Assembly: GCF_019492055.1 (NCBI RefSeq)
Contig: NZ_JAICBX010000002.1
Coordinates: 124,001-188,000, forward strand
Source: Flavimaribacter sediminis
GTDB taxonomy: Bacteria > Pseudomonadota > Alphaproteobacteria > Rhizobiales > Rhizobiaceae
Direction of reading: 5' to 3'
DNA: 64,000 bases
The notes under the pieces are model-generated. The model did no database searches and was not told where the DNA came from. It was given only the letters and a program-made list of their open reading frames with translations. The translations under genes and the position numbers were made by a program. Shown one piece after another: positions 9,223 to 18,655 of the stretch (within the stretch, counting starts at the first letter, position 1; each line of letters opens with the position of its first letter).

Positions 9223-10656
9223 TCACCGCCACTCTTCTGACCATTCACGGGTTTCATACCCGCTGCGCAGACGCCACTCTGTGAGGCGGTCATGCATAGC
9301 GCGCCGTTCAGCCGCGTGATCGGGGCTGTCCCACAGGTTGGTTTCCTCGTGCGGATCGCTTTCCAGATCAAACAACTGCCCGTCATGGCCGTCGAGGAAA
9401 TGGACATATTTCCATCGCCGTGTCCGAACCATGGAAACGAAATCGGAAAAGCGGAACACCACGTCACGCCCCTGTTCGCAGTAGACGGCGTCGCGCTCCT
9501 CGAAATCATCTCCACGAAGAGCCGGTGCGAAGGAACGCGCCTCCCATGACGACGGCGCCTCGACGCCCGCCAGATCGAACAGCGTCGCGGCGATGTCCAT
9601 ATGCTGGATCATCGCGTCGACCGGTCCGGTTCTCCCGAAACCGGATTTCGACCACAGGATGAGGGGCAGGCGGATGACCTGCTCGTACATGGTCCACTTC
9701 TGACTGTGTCCGTGATCGCCCAGCATGTCGCCATGATCCGATGTAAAGACGACAATCGTGTCGTCCAGCGCGCCCCTCGCGTCGAGGGCGTCGAGAACGC
9801 GGCCCACCTCCCGATCGATCATCGTGACATTGGCGAGATAGTAGGCACGCTGGCGATGACGCTCCTCCGCCGTCGCCTCGACCTTGTGGCGAACCGCATC
9901 GTGATCTCCCTCGACATGCTTGCGCACCAGCTGCTGGAAAGGCTCCGGCTGGCTTTCGACATCGCCGGCGCGGACCGGCCTGATCCTGAGGTCGCGCTCG
10001 AGATAGGGTTTCGCCTCCTCGACCGGCGGATCGTAGGGCGGGTGCGGTCCGGGAAAACCGATCTGCAGGAAAAACGGCTTTTCGGACGATTTGCGCTCGA
10101 TCCAGTCAATCGCGAGACCGCCGACGAACGTGTCCGAGTGTAACTCCTTCGGCAATGGCCATTCGAATGCTCCCAAACGATCGGCGTAATCGTTGAGCAG
10201 GCTATAGCTGGGCAGTCCCGGCTTTTCGAAACTGGCCCTGGCGATCGCCTTGTCCCATTCGTCGACGAATTCTCGGCCCCGCTTGGCCATGGACCTGTCC
10301 TTGTTCTCGACGATCATGCGCGTATGGAATCCCGCCGGCGCGTCCATTGGCTGCGTATGCATCTTGCCGATATTGACGCAGTCATACCCGTTGTCCGCAA
10401 GTGTCTCGACCCAACTGTGCCGCCACGTGGCGGCGTTGTCGACGACGCCCGTCGTATGCGGGTAGTAACCGGTAAAGAGACTGGCGCGCGCCGGCACGCA
10501 AGACGCAGCGGCGGCGTAGCACGACGTCAGATAGACCCCGTTTTGCGCCAGACGGTCGAGATTTGGCGTGTCCACATGCGCAAAGCCAAGTGCGTTGATC
10601 GTGTCGTAGCGCTGTTGATCCGTGATGATGAAGACGATGTTCGGTCTTGATGCCAT
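9223..10656 (-). CDS. Cys-type sulfatase, apparently cytoplasmic
   Basis: 477 residues from ATG 10656; a GTG at 10668 would add four residues. The formylglycine site is CVPAR at residues 53-57 (C-x-P-x-R form), which needs maturation by a formylglycine-generating enzyme not encoded here. The N-terminal metal-binding ITDQQR and the later FTSDHGDMLGDHG fit the type I sulfatase/alkaline phosphatase fold. There is no signal peptide: the protein begins MASRPNIVFI. The enzyme should therefore hydrolyse a sulfate ester after import, which agrees with a TRAP importer next door and a shared palindrome in the two promoters. The exact substrate is unknown. Confidence 0.88.
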   Translation of the reverse strand: MASRPNIVFIITDQQRYDTINALGFAHVDTPNLDRLAQNGVYLTSCYAAAASCVPARASLFTGYYPHTTGVVDNAATWRHSWVETLADNGYDCVNIGKMHTQPMDAPAGFHTRMIVENKDRSMAKRGREFVDEWDKAIARASFEKPGLPSYSLLNDYADRLGAFEWPLPKELHSDTFVGGLAIDWIERKSSEKPFFLQIGFPGPHPPYDPPVEEAKPYLERDLRIRPVRAGDVESQPEPFQQLVRKHVEGDHDAVRHKVEATAEERHRQRAYYLANVTMIDREVGRVLDALDARGALDDTIVVFTSDHGDMLGDHGHSQKWTMYEQVIRLPLILWSKSGFGRTGPVDAMIQHMDIAATLFDLAGVEAPSSWEARSFAPALRGDDFEERDAVYCEQGRDVVFRFSDFVSMVRTRRWKYVHFLDGHDGQLFDLESDPHEETNLWDSPDHAAERRAMHDRLTEWRLRSGYETREWSEEWR

Positions 10657-11010
10657 GCAAGCTGTCACTTCTATTTAGGAACTATGTTCGAGATAGAACA
10701 CGTGTTCCAAAAAATTGCAAGTGACGCACAAGACCTACCTGGCGAGTCGTGGGCCGAACCGGCGTCGGGACAATGGGACGATGAACTGACGCCGGCAAGC
10801 GCCGACGCTGGTCAGCAAGTCGCACAAAGTCTGCTACAGTCGTGCGCGCCTCGACAATTCGGGTGGCGCGAATGCGCCAAATCCTCGATTGTGCTCGTCG
10901 TGATCATGTATTTTGGCGCAAGTCGATCGACCAAAACACGTATCTGACTGTTGAACTTCTATCAGTCTCACCGATATGGATTGCCACCGACACAGACGTC
11001 GTTCCGTGAT
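10657..11010. other. Intergenic control region between sulfatase and third IclR gene
   Basis: No convincing gene is present in these 354 bp. Near the sulfatase end is the palindrome at 10694-10709. Near the IclR end is a looser inverted repeat, TTTTGG (10911-10916) and CCAAAA (10931-10936), which could be an autoregulatory site. An open frame at 10684-10947 has no ribosome binding site and no recognisable composition. Confidence 0.5.
10694..10709. promoter_or_regulatory. Candidate IclR-type operator upstream of sulfatase
   Basis: TAGAACACGTGTTCCA contains a perfect 12-bp palindrome, GAACACGTGTTC, 38 bp before the sulfatase start. It matches the site before dctP1 (5431-5446) in 14 of 16 positions, which is the basis for calling both operators of one regulator. 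Confidence 0.58.
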
Positions 11011-11829
11011 ATGGATATGAGCAGCATGCCGTTAAAGACACAACAGTCACCGGTTGTTAAAGCCGTGGCGCCGGAGAAGACCGGCGCAACATCGAGGTCC
11101 GGTCTCAATACCGGTCTCGACGTGCTGCAATTGCTCAGTTCCGCGCATCAGTTGAATCTGACCGAAATCGCCAACGGTCTCGGAAAATCGAAGTCCGGGA
11201 TCCACACCGTACTCAACACCCTCCGCACGCGCGGTTTCGTTGAACGGATGCCCCAGGGCGATTATCGGCTGGGAGCCCGAGCCTGGGAGCTCGGACGCGC
11301 CAGCTTTTCGAGCGAGATCGAAAGCCTGGCGAATCCCTATCTGAAACGTCTGGAGGAACAAACCAATGAAGCGGTTATTCTCGGCGTACTCGACAGGTTC
11401 GATGTCCTCTACCTGACAGTTTTTCCCGGCAATCACGCAGTTCGATTGAACGTCGAGGTCGGAGAGAGGATACCGGCGCACCTGACATCGACAGGAATCT
11501 CTCTGCTCGCGGCGCTCGCGGACGACCAGATTCGGGCGATCATGCCGCAATCCTTCCAGACAAGCACGGCGTTGAGCATTGCATCGGAAGAGGCCTTGTG
11601 GATGGAAATCGAGAAGACGCGGCGCAACGGATATACGCTCATGAAAGGCGGCTGGCACAGCGATGTCGGAGGAATTGCCAAGAGCGCGTGTGATGCCTCA
11701 GGCCGTCCGATCGCAGGCATTTGCGTCTCTGCGCCGCTCTACCGTGTGGACGATGACTGGTACAAACGCATGAAATCGGAAATCGATTTCGCCGTGCGCA
11801 GCATCGAGGTTCATTTGAAGCAGACCTAG
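11011..11829 (+). CDS. IclR-family transcriptional regulator (third of three)
   Basis: 272 residues from ATG 11011. Starts at TTG 10951 or ATG 11026 are also possible and no ribosome binding site decides between them. After a basic, Thr/Ser-rich lead, the winged helix lies around LNLTEIANGLGKSKSGIHTVLNTL (written in part: recognition helix KSKSGIHTVLNTL). The effector domain is more divergent than in the two upstream IclR proteins (GGWHSDVGGIAKSA in place of the usual EEAEAG loop), so it probably senses a different ligand. It is divergent from the sulfatase and convergent with TRAP 2 (17 bp between stops), and fits best as the sulfatase regulator. Confidence 0.85.
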   Translation: MDMSSMPLKTQQSPVVKAVAPEKTGATSRSGLNTGLDVLQLLSSAHQLNLTEIANGLGKSKSGIHTVLNTLRTRGFVERMPQGDYRLGARAWELGRASFSSEIESLANPYLKRLEEQTNEAVILGVLDRFDVLYLTVFPGNHAVRLNVEVGERIPAHLTSTGISLLAALADDQIRAIMPQSFQTSTALSIASEEALWMEIEKTRRNGYTLMKGGWHSDVGGIAKSACDASGRPIAGICVSAPLYRVDDDWYKRMKSEIDFAVRSIEVHLKQT

Positions 11830-11846
11830 TCTATCTGCCGCCCGGT

Positions 11847-13139
11847 CTATTTGTAGAACAGGTCGATCAGTCCGGTGCTCAATGGCGGCGCCATGATCAG
11901 CAGCAGGACAATCAGGCAAAGCAGTGCGATGTAAGGCAGGACAGCCTTTGATATCTGCTCAAGAGACACATTGGCGATCGGCATCGCTATGAACAGATTG
12001 GCACCCAGCGGCGGCGTCAGAAAACCGATCTCAGACGTGACCACCAGCAATATTCCAAAGTGAATCGGGTCGATCCCGACAGACATGCAAACCGGCAGCA
12101 GAATCGGCGTGAGCAAAACGATCGTCGCCAGGGTCTCCATGAACGTGCCGATGATGATCAGCCCGATCGCAATGATGATCAGGATCAGATAGGGATTGTC
12201 CGTCTGATCCAATACCGCCTGACTGACCATCTGAGGCACTTGATACTGGGTCAACAGACGCCCGAACACGCCGGCCAATCCAACAATGATCGTCACGGTT
12301 CCACCGACCATGACGGCTTTGAAGAACGCATCAACGCAGCTTCGCAGCGTAAGTTTTCGGTACACGAAGAAGCCGACGATGAGCGCATAGTTCACGGCGA
12401 CAATCGAGGCTTCCGTCGGCGTAAACACCCCGCCGTAAATTCCTCCGAGCACAATGACGGGCGCGAGCAGAGCCCATCGCGCGGCCAACATTGCCGATGC
12501 GACTTTTCTCAGCGACGCTCTTTCGTTGCGCGTGGTGTATCCTCTTGACCGGCAGAACCACCAGCTGGCGACGATAAGCACAAGGCCGGTCAATATGCCG
12601 GGAACAATGCCGGCGATGAACATCTGCGTGACGGAAACATTGCCCACCACGGCGTAGATGATCATCGGCGTGCTGGGCGGGATCATGATGCCCAGCGTTC
12701 CGCCTGTCGAAGCGACTGCGCCGGCGAAGGGCGCCGGGTAGCCGTTGCGTATCATCGCCGGAATCATGATGGTTCCAATGGCCGCCACGGTCGCCGGACC
12801 GGAACCCGACATGGCGGCGAAGAACATGCAGGCCAGAATTGTCACGCTGGCGAAGCCGCCGGTGATATGGCCGACAAGCGACGAGGCGAAATCGATCAGT
12901 CGCTGCGACACGCCGCCATATTCCATCAAATAGCCGGCGAGAACGAAGAACGGCACCGCAATCAACGGGAACTGGTCCGTCGCGTGGTAGATCGTCTGAG
13001 GCACGGAAAGCGCCGGAATGCCCTCGACCAGCAGCAGCAGGAGCGATATCGCGCCCAGCGCATGCGCGATCGGCAAGCCAAGCAGGATCAGGATCGTGAA
13101 ACCACCGAAGAGAAAGAGTGCAACTTCAACAGGACCCAT
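11847..13139 (-). CDS. dctM: TRAP transporter large permease DctM (importer 2)
   Basis: 430 residues. ATG 13139 is preferred because GAAGGAAC lies 7 nt upstream, and the protein then begins directly with the first membrane segment (MGPVEVALFLFGGF). Signatures are FFAAMSGSGPATVAAIG, GGTLGIMIPPSTPMIIYAVVG and EIGFLTPPLGANLFI. It is the last gene of a six-gene minus-strand operon, 13 bp after dctQ. Its matching binding protein is four genes upstream at 17601-18590, because the two hydantoinase subunits separate them. Confidence 0.92.
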   Translation of the reverse strand: MGPVEVALFLFGGFTILILLGLPIAHALGAISLLLLLVEGIPALSVPQTIYHATDQFPLIAVPFFVLAGYLMEYGGVSQRLIDFASSLVGHITGGFASVTILACMFFAAMSGSGPATVAAIGTIMIPAMIRNGYPAPFAGAVASTGGTLGIMIPPSTPMIIYAVVGNVSVTQMFIAGIVPGILTGLVLIVASWWFCRSRGYTTRNERASLRKVASAMLAARWALLAPVIVLGGIYGGVFTPTEASIVAVNYALIVGFFVYRKLTLRSCVDAFFKAVMVGGTVTIIVGLAGVFGRLLTQYQVPQMVSQAVLDQTDNPYLILIIIAIGLIIIGTFMETLATIVLLTPILLPVCMSVGIDPIHFGILLVVTSEIGFLTPPLGANLFIAMPIANVSLEQISKAVLPYIALLCLIVLLLIMAPPLSTGLIDLFYK

Positions 13140-13152
13140 GGTTGCTGTTCCT

Positions 13153-13653
13153 TCAGCTCGCTTTGTACCCGAGTTCACGCATGACAATACGCAGGCCCTG
13201 CAAACCGAAACTCACCGGCACGCTCAGATAGGCCCAGAACATCGACATTCCGCTGGATGGCAAAGTATAGCTGACCCGCAGCGTGGACAGGATGAGTTGC
13301 AGTCCGTACCAGGCGGTCGCAAGACAAAACGCCAGCAACAGAACTTCACCGGTCAGACGCGCGACGGTTCCAGCCCGACCCTTGAACATTTCAATTCCGA
13401 AAGTGAGACGAATATGGGTTCCCCGCCGCATGGCGGCAGCCGCGCCGAGCATGACAACCCATACGAAAACGACGCGCGAGAGCTCCTCGATCCAGCTGTA
13501 GCCTATGCTGAAGCCAAACCGCATGACGATTGTAAATGTGAGCATCAAATACAGAACAAAAAGCATCGCGCACGCAAGGTACTCTTCAGACCTGTCCAGA
13601 TGCTGCAATAGGCTCTTCAATCTCAACCTGCCGGCGCCTTCCGTGTCTGCCAT
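13153..13653 (-). CDS. dctQ: TRAP transporter small permease DctQ (importer 2)
   Basis: 166 residues with four hydrophobic segments. The family stretch YSWIEELSRVVFVWVVMLGAA lies in the middle, followed by the charged MRRGTHIRL loop found in DctQ proteins. It is encoded 18 bp after hyuB and 13 bp before dctM, so it is in one operon with both. Confidence 0.87.
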   Translation of the reverse strand: MADTEGAGRLRLKSLLQHLDRSEEYLACAMLFVLYLMLTFTIVMRFGFSIGYSWIEELSRVVFVWVVMLGAAAAMRRGTHIRLTFGIEMFKGRAGTVARLTGEVLLLAFCLATAWYGLQLILSTLRVSYTLPSSGMSMFWAYLSVPVSFGLQGLRIVMRELGYKAS

Positions 13654-13671
13654 CGCGGATTCCTGTCGTCC

Positions 13672-15414
13672 CTAGCGGCTGTCCGCATTGTTGCGCAGAG
13701 ACCGGGTCGACGGCCAGTCTATTTGTTCGGAGGCGCTGTTAACCACCACGCGATAGTCTTCTCTGGCCGCCTCGATGGAAACAAGCCCGTCCCGAACGTC
13801 TCGCAGAACGAGTTCCGCGTCCCGCATTGCAGGATTTCCAACCCCGCCACCGCCGGGAGAAGATATACGCATCCGGTTGGGCCCAAGCGTCACATTGCCG
13901 TAATCCGGAACGGCGACCGCCTCGCCATTTGCATTTCGCAAATCCATCGTCGCCATCTTGCCGTCGCCGCCGCCGCAAACGCCGACGCCCGTCGGTCGAT
14001 CGGCGCCTTCCGAACGAAATGACATTTCCACGTCGGTCAGGAATTCCACGTCGTAGTCGACGCCCGAGCCGCCCCGGTGTTCCCCAGAGCCGCCGCCGTC
14101 GCACCGCAATTCCTGTTTGTGAATGCGCACCGGATAAATCTGCTCGAAGGTTTCCGCATTGGGAATCGTGAGACCGCCGAGCGTTACGATCGGACCGATT
14201 TGTTCAAAACCGTCGCGCGTCCGCGTCGCCCCCGCGCCGGAACAGGCCGACCAGTTGTACATCACCCAGGTGCGGTTTTCCCGGTCGCGACCCGACGTAA
14301 CCGGAAAGGAGTTCTTTCCCCATCCGGCAAGCGCTCTTTCGGGCGAGGCCTCCGTCAGGGCGAACCAGATGCAGTGCATGATCTCGTGCGCCGGAAAGAC
14401 GGTGCACATTGTCACCGGCGCCGGCGGATTGGGGTTGACCAGACTGCCCTTCGGCGCGGAAATCTCGATCGCGCGGAACGTTCCGGAGTTTCGAGGCAGT
14501 TCCTTTCCGAAGAACGACACGATTCCCGCATAGACGGCGGAGTAGGTGTTGGCCAAAGAAGAATTCTTGAAGCCTTTGATCTGCGGATCTGTTCCGGCGA
14601 AATCTACGGTCAGCCTGTCCTTGCTCTTTTTCAGCGTGACGCAAATACGAATTTTCCGCGTTTCGAAACAATCATTGTCAAAGCTTTCCTCGTAGGAATA
14701 TTCGCCATCGTCGAGGTTCTGCAGCAGATGCTTCATCTTCCGCTCGGCGTGATCCATCACGCCTTCAAAGGCGCTGCGCAGTCCTCCTTCCTGGGAGGCA
14801 GACAGTTTCAGCAGTTCCTCGGCTCCGATACGGGCGGAGCCGATCATCGCCAGAAGGTCCCCTTCCAGAAGATGCGGGGTGCGGGTATTGAGCATCAGAA
14901 GTCGAAACAGGTCGTCATCCATCTCGCCGTCACGCACAAGCTTGACCGGTGGAATCCGGATGCCCTCATGGAAGATTTCGGTCGCTTCGGGATTGTATGT
15001 TCCGGCCGCCCCGCCCCCGATGTCGGATTGGTGCGCGCGATTGCAGGTAAAGGCGATCAGCGTATCGCCCTCGAACACAGGCCAGGCGACGACCCAGTCG
15101 GGAAGATGATTTCCTCCGGCCACATAGGGATCGTTGAGGAGAAACACGTCGCCCTTGTGAATATCGTCGCCAAAGTAATCGAGGATCGCCTCGACCGCGA
15201 AGCCCCCGCCGCCAGTGTGGATCGGAATACCGTCAGCCTGGGAGATCAGATGTCCCTCCGCATCGGCAATGAAACAGGAGAAGTCGTGCGACTGGTTGAA
15301 GATCGGACTGCGTGACGTCCGGATCATCACCCATCCCATTTGCCTGGCGATGAAATCAAGCCGGTTCTGGATGATCGCAAGCGTTATGGGATCGATTTGG
15401 CTACGCATTGTCAT
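13672..15414 (-). CDS. hyuB: Hydantoinase B / oxoprolinase family subunit
   Basis: 580 residues, the normal length for the HyuB subunit. The family opening DPITLAIIQNRLDFIARQMG is followed by SPIFNQSHDFSCFIADAEG and the conserved DVFLLNDPYVAGGNH. The C-terminal half has the GGGGVGNP-like glycine stretch (SPGGGGVGNP). HyuA/HyuB pairs carry out ATP-dependent ring opening or carboxylation (N-methylhydantoinase, 5-oxoprolinase, acetone and acetophenone carboxylases); which reaction applies cannot be told here. The start overlaps the end of hyuA by 14 bp. Confidence 0.9.
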   Translation of the reverse strand: MTMRSQIDPITLAIIQNRLDFIARQMGWVMIRTSRSPIFNQSHDFSCFIADAEGHLISQADGIPIHTGGGGFAVEAILDYFGDDIHKGDVFLLNDPYVAGGNHLPDWVVAWPVFEGDTLIAFTCNRAHQSDIGGGAAGTYNPEATEIFHEGIRIPPVKLVRDGEMDDDLFRLLMLNTRTPHLLEGDLLAMIGSARIGAEELLKLSASQEGGLRSAFEGVMDHAERKMKHLLQNLDDGEYSYEESFDNDCFETRKIRICVTLKKSKDRLTVDFAGTDPQIKGFKNSSLANTYSAVYAGIVSFFGKELPRNSGTFRAIEISAPKGSLVNPNPPAPVTMCTVFPAHEIMHCIWFALTEASPERALAGWGKNSFPVTSGRDRENRTWVMYNWSACSGAGATRTRDGFEQIGPIVTLGGLTIPNAETFEQIYPVRIHKQELRCDGGGSGEHRGGSGVDYDVEFLTDVEMSFRSEGADRPTGVGVCGGGDGKMATMDLRNANGEAVAVPDYGNVTLGPNRMRISSPGGGGVGNPAMRDAELVLRDVRDGLVSIEAAREDYRVVVNSASEQIDWPSTRSLRNNADSR

Positions 15415-17494
15415 TGTCCGCCATCATGATCAGGTAATTTCCCGCATTGTCGACGGTGACGTGATCGCCGTCGCCGACCAGCAGCGTCGTGGTTTGTTCT
15501 TCAATAAGCGCGGGGCCTTCAAAAGCATGGCCGGAAGCCAGCGTTGCGCCCGAGTAGCAGGCCACGTCCATCCAACCGGATTTCTGATCGACCCAGATGC
15601 GCCGGGTCTCGCCCGGTTCGGGCGTCGCCGCTGTCTGCGCGCCTCGGGGCTGCATGAGTTTTTCCATCAGGCCGGTCGCAGAGGATCTCAAGGCCTTGAC
15701 TTCTATCGCCCCCCTTGTCTGAACATGGCCGAAGAGCTTTTCATGCATCGTTTCAAACGTAGAACGGACGCGGTCGTGTTCGATCGGCAGGTCAACCGGG
15801 ACCGGAATATCCCATTGCTGGCCGACATAGCGAAGATCCATGGTGAACTGGACAATCGCCTCGTCCTCCTTGAAACCCTCGCGCAGGAGTTTGTCGATCA
15901 CCTCCATTCTGAGATCCAGCAGGCCGTCGACCAGATCGTCGGGCGAAACCTCTCCCAATATTCCCCGGAAGAACCTCATATTGTCATGCCGGCAATTGGA
16001 GCCCAGCATGCCGAGCGCGCAGAATGCGCCGGAGATCCGCGGCACATACACTCTCTGGCATCCGAGATTGCGTGCGACGTTTACAACATGGAGGGGGCCG
16101 GCGCCGCCGCCCGCCACCAGATCGAACAGTTTGGGATCATTGCCGCGCTCGGTGCTGAGCTTCTGGACGGCGAGCACCAGTTGCTGGTCCATCAGCCGCA
16201 GAATACCGATCGCCGCCTCTTCGACCGAGACGCCCAGCCGGCTGGCGATGTGCGCGTCAATCGCGTCATGGGCGCGCGACGCATCGATTGTGATCGCTCC
16301 ATCCGCATAGGGACCGGATACAAACCGTCCCAGCACCGCATGAGCGTCGGTAACGGTCGGGTGTTCGCCGCCAAATCCGTAGCAGGCAGGTCCGGGCCTC
16401 GCCCCGGCGCCCTCTGGCCCAAGAAGCAACAATCCGGCCTCGTCGACGCGCGCAATCGTACCACCGCCCGCGCCGATCGTGTGAACCTCTACGGAAGGAG
16501 ACACGATATCGTAGCCCGCGATTTGCAATCGGTCGGTATAATTGACGTGCCCCTCGTTCATCAGCATGACGTCGCAACTCGTCCCGCCGATCTCCATCGA
16601 AATCAGGCTGTTCTTGCCGATGGACTCCGCAAAATGGTTCAACGATCCGATTGCGGCGGCAGGTCCGGAAAGCATGAGATTGACGGCCCTGTCGGCGACC
16701 TCTTCGACAGACGTGATGCCGCCGTTGTTCTGGACGAGAAGCAGGGGCGAGGCCAGCCCCGCCTGCGCCAGCCTCGTTTCGAGCGCGCGCAGATAATTGA
16801 TCGTGCGCGGGCCGACATAGCTGTTCATCACCGCGGTCGAGCCGCGTTCATATTCGCCAAGGATGGGCGCCGCCTTGCTGGACAAGGTGACGTAATTTTC
16901 GGGAAATTCGCTTTCAAGCTCCGCTGCGATCTCGCGTTCGTGCGTTCCGTCCAGGAATGCGTTCATCAGGCAAATCGCAAAGGACTCAACGTCTTCCTCC
17001 CGGAACGTCCGCACGGCTTCGGCGACGTCTTCAACGGAAAGAGGCTGCAATTCGCTCCCCTGCGCGTCCAGCCGGCCTTTCACCGGCAACCGGAGATATC
17101 GCGGAACCAGAACCGGGGCGAACGGAGCATGGTGATCCCACGGGTTTTCCCGGATACCGCGTCTGATCTCCAGAAAATCGCGAAAACCGTCCGTCACGAT
17201 AAGCCCGACCCGGGCGCCCTTGCCTTCCAGCGCCGTGTTGGTGGCGATCGTCGTGCCATGAATGAAATGCGAGACTGATCGCAGAAAGGCGTCTTGGCGC
17301 ATTCCAAACTCTTCCGCGGCCTTTTCCACCGCAGCCATGACGGCGTCATCCGGTTTGGAAGGCGTGCTCGGAACTTTGAAAACGTCGATTGAGCCGTTTG
17401 GACTGGCGACGACCATGTCGGTGAAAGTACCGCCGACATCGACGCCAATTCTCAGACCTTCTGTTGAGTCGCCGACTTCGCGCCTGTTTGCCAT
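15401..17494 (-). CDS. hyuA: Hydantoinase A / oxoprolinase family ATPase subunit
   Basis: 697 residues from ATG 17494, which has GGTGGAG 6 nt upstream; GTG 17506 overlaps that site and is unlikely. The ASKHA-type phosphate loop RIGVDVGGTFTDMVV is at the N-terminus, HGTTIATNTALEGKGARVG near residue 80, and SMEIGGTSCDVMLM marks the second nucleotide-binding element. It pairs with HyuB to hydrolyse ATP in opening a cyclic amide or carboxylating a ketone. Its placement directly after a TRAP binding protein suggests its substrate is the imported compound or an early product of it. Confidence 0.91.
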   Translation of the reverse strand: MANRREVGDSTEGLRIGVDVGGTFTDMVVASPNGSIDVFKVPSTPSKPDDAVMAAVEKAAEEFGMRQDAFLRSVSHFIHGTTIATNTALEGKGARVGLIVTDGFRDFLEIRRGIRENPWDHHAPFAPVLVPRYLRLPVKGRLDAQGSELQPLSVEDVAEAVRTFREEDVESFAICLMNAFLDGTHEREIAAELESEFPENYVTLSSKAAPILGEYERGSTAVMNSYVGPRTINYLRALETRLAQAGLASPLLLVQNNGGITSVEEVADRAVNLMLSGPAAAIGSLNHFAESIGKNSLISMEIGGTSCDVMLMNEGHVNYTDRLQIAGYDIVSPSVEVHTIGAGGGTIARVDEAGLLLLGPEGAGARPGPACYGFGGEHPTVTDAHAVLGRFVSGPYADGAITIDASRAHDAIDAHIASRLGVSVEEAAIGILRLMDQQLVLAVQKLSTERGNDPKLFDLVAGGGAGPLHVVNVARNLGCQRVYVPRISGAFCALGMLGSNCRHDNMRFFRGILGEVSPDDLVDGLLDLRMEVIDKLLREGFKEDEAIVQFTMDLRYVGQQWDIPVPVDLPIEHDRVRSTFETMHEKLFGHVQTRGAIEVKALRSSATGLMEKLMQPRGAQTAATPEPGETRRIWVDQKSGWMDVACYSGATLASGHAFEGPALIEEQTTTLLVGDGDHVTVDNAGNYLIMMADNDNA

Positions 17495-17533
17495 GAAAGT
17501 CTCCACCGCCCTTGAGATAACAAGTTTCGCTGC

Positions 17534-17554
17534 CGGGCGGCGTAACGCCGCCCG
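17534..17554 (-). promoter_or_regulatory. Stem-loop between dctP2 and hyuA
   Basis: A perfect 9-bp stem, CGGGCGGCG/CGCCGCCCG, with a 3-nt loop lies between the dctP stop and the hyuA start on the minus strand. There is no T-run after it in the direction of transcription, so partial termination or 3'-end protection of the binding-protein message is the likely role. Confidence 0.55.
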
Positions 17555-17600
17555 AAAGTCAGTTTTTCAATGTGCTGTTTTGGTCTGCCGGTCGGTACGG

Positions 17601-18590
17601 TCAGCAACCGTCCTGTGCCGCGACAATCCGATCGATCAGTTCTTTGCCGAATTCTTCCGACGCGGCATCCAGAACCGGTTGCGCGGCCTCGCGGAACCCG
17701 GCGAGATCAGGTTCGGTAAATTCGACGCCCTGTTCCTTCAGGAACACGACGGCTTCTTCCGTATTGGCGGCGTCCGCAGAAATGTTGACGCCTACGGAAT
17801 TTTCCGCCGCGTCCGTCACCAGCTTCTGGTACTCCTCCGGCAAACTGTTGAAAAAGCGTCCGTTCATCGCAAAGGTCGCCATGCCGACTGCGACATTGGT
17901 CACAGCGACATTGTCCACGACTTCATACCATTTGAACTGCTTGATGCTGGAAATCGGGTTGGCGTCACCGTCCACCACGCCCTGCTGGAGAGCAGGAAAC
18001 AGTTCCGAGAAGGGCAAGGGAATCGGCGATGCGCCCATTGCCGACCAAGTCTGTTCCAGATACTTGTCCGGAGGAATGCGGATTTTAAGTCCCGCGACAT
18101 CGCTGACGCTGTTGATCGGACGTTTTGTGTTGAAGAGCTGCCGGTATCCGAAGGTGTAATATCCAAGCACATGGATATCCGCCTTTTCCTGGAGTTCCTT
18201 GGCCATTTCCTGCCCGACGTCGCCACTGGTCACCGCCATCGCGCATTCGATGGATTTCAGCAGGTACGGTACGGACAGCACCTGGAGCGAAGGCAGGAAC
18301 GGACTGATGTTGCTTGTCGAAACAACAGTCGCCTCAAGCGTTCCGATTTGAACGTTGCGCGCCATCTCGGCTTCGCCGCCCATTTGGGAGGATGGGAACA
18401 CCGTTACCTCGATGTCGCCGTTGGATCCTTCCTCGACCTGCTTTTTGAATTCGGCCAGCGCGACATTGTAAGAATAGCCTTCGGGCGTACTCACCCCGAC
18501 CTTCAATTTGTACTCCTGAGCAAGGGCCGCCGAGGTCGAAAGGGCCACCATGGCCGTCGCGACCGGGAGGAGCTTCGTGAAATGCTTCAT
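17601..18590 (-). CDS. dctP: TRAP transporter solute-binding protein DctP (importer 2)
   Basis: 329 residues with a textbook signal peptide (MKHFTKLLPVATAMVALSTS, cut after ALA). Mature-protein signatures include VTVFPSSQMGGEAEMARNV, the ligand-carboxylate arginine in VAGLKIRIPP, and SELFPALQQGVVDG. It ends in a Cys-terminated tail (AAQDGC), unusual for the family. The gene lies between a PLP decarboxylase and hyuA, while its membrane partners are 4 kb downstream at 11847-13653. The ligand is unknown. Confidence 0.92.
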   Translation of the reverse strand: MKHFTKLLPVATAMVALSTSAALAQEYKLKVGVSTPEGYSYNVALAEFKKQVEEGSNGDIEVTVFPSSQMGGEAEMARNVQIGTLEATVVSTSNISPFLPSLQVLSVPYLLKSIECAMAVTSGDVGQEMAKELQEKADIHVLGYYTFGYRQLFNTKRPINSVSDVAGLKIRIPPDKYLEQTWSAMGASPIPLPFSELFPALQQGVVDGDANPISSIKQFKWYEVVDNVAVTNVAVGMATFAMNGRFFNSLPEEYQKLVTDAAENSVGVNISADAANTEEAVVFLKEQGVEFTEPDLAGFREAAQPVLDAASEEFGKELIDRIVAAQDGC

Positions 18591-18655
18591 GGGTCTCTCC
18601 TAAGTTGATCGTTGTACGCGCTACACATCTCTCGTTTTCGCAACTCGCGAACCGT

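Noticed and set aside
10684-10947. An 87-codon gene between the sulfatase and the IclR gene
   Set aside because: No ribosome binding site or family resemblance, and its start overlaps the operator-like palindrome.
15215-17278. A 687-codon plus-strand open frame opposite hyuA/hyuB
   Set aside because: It is antisense to two clear hydantoinase genes, and its translation is low-complexity and Arg/His-rich, typical of GC-rich shadow frames.
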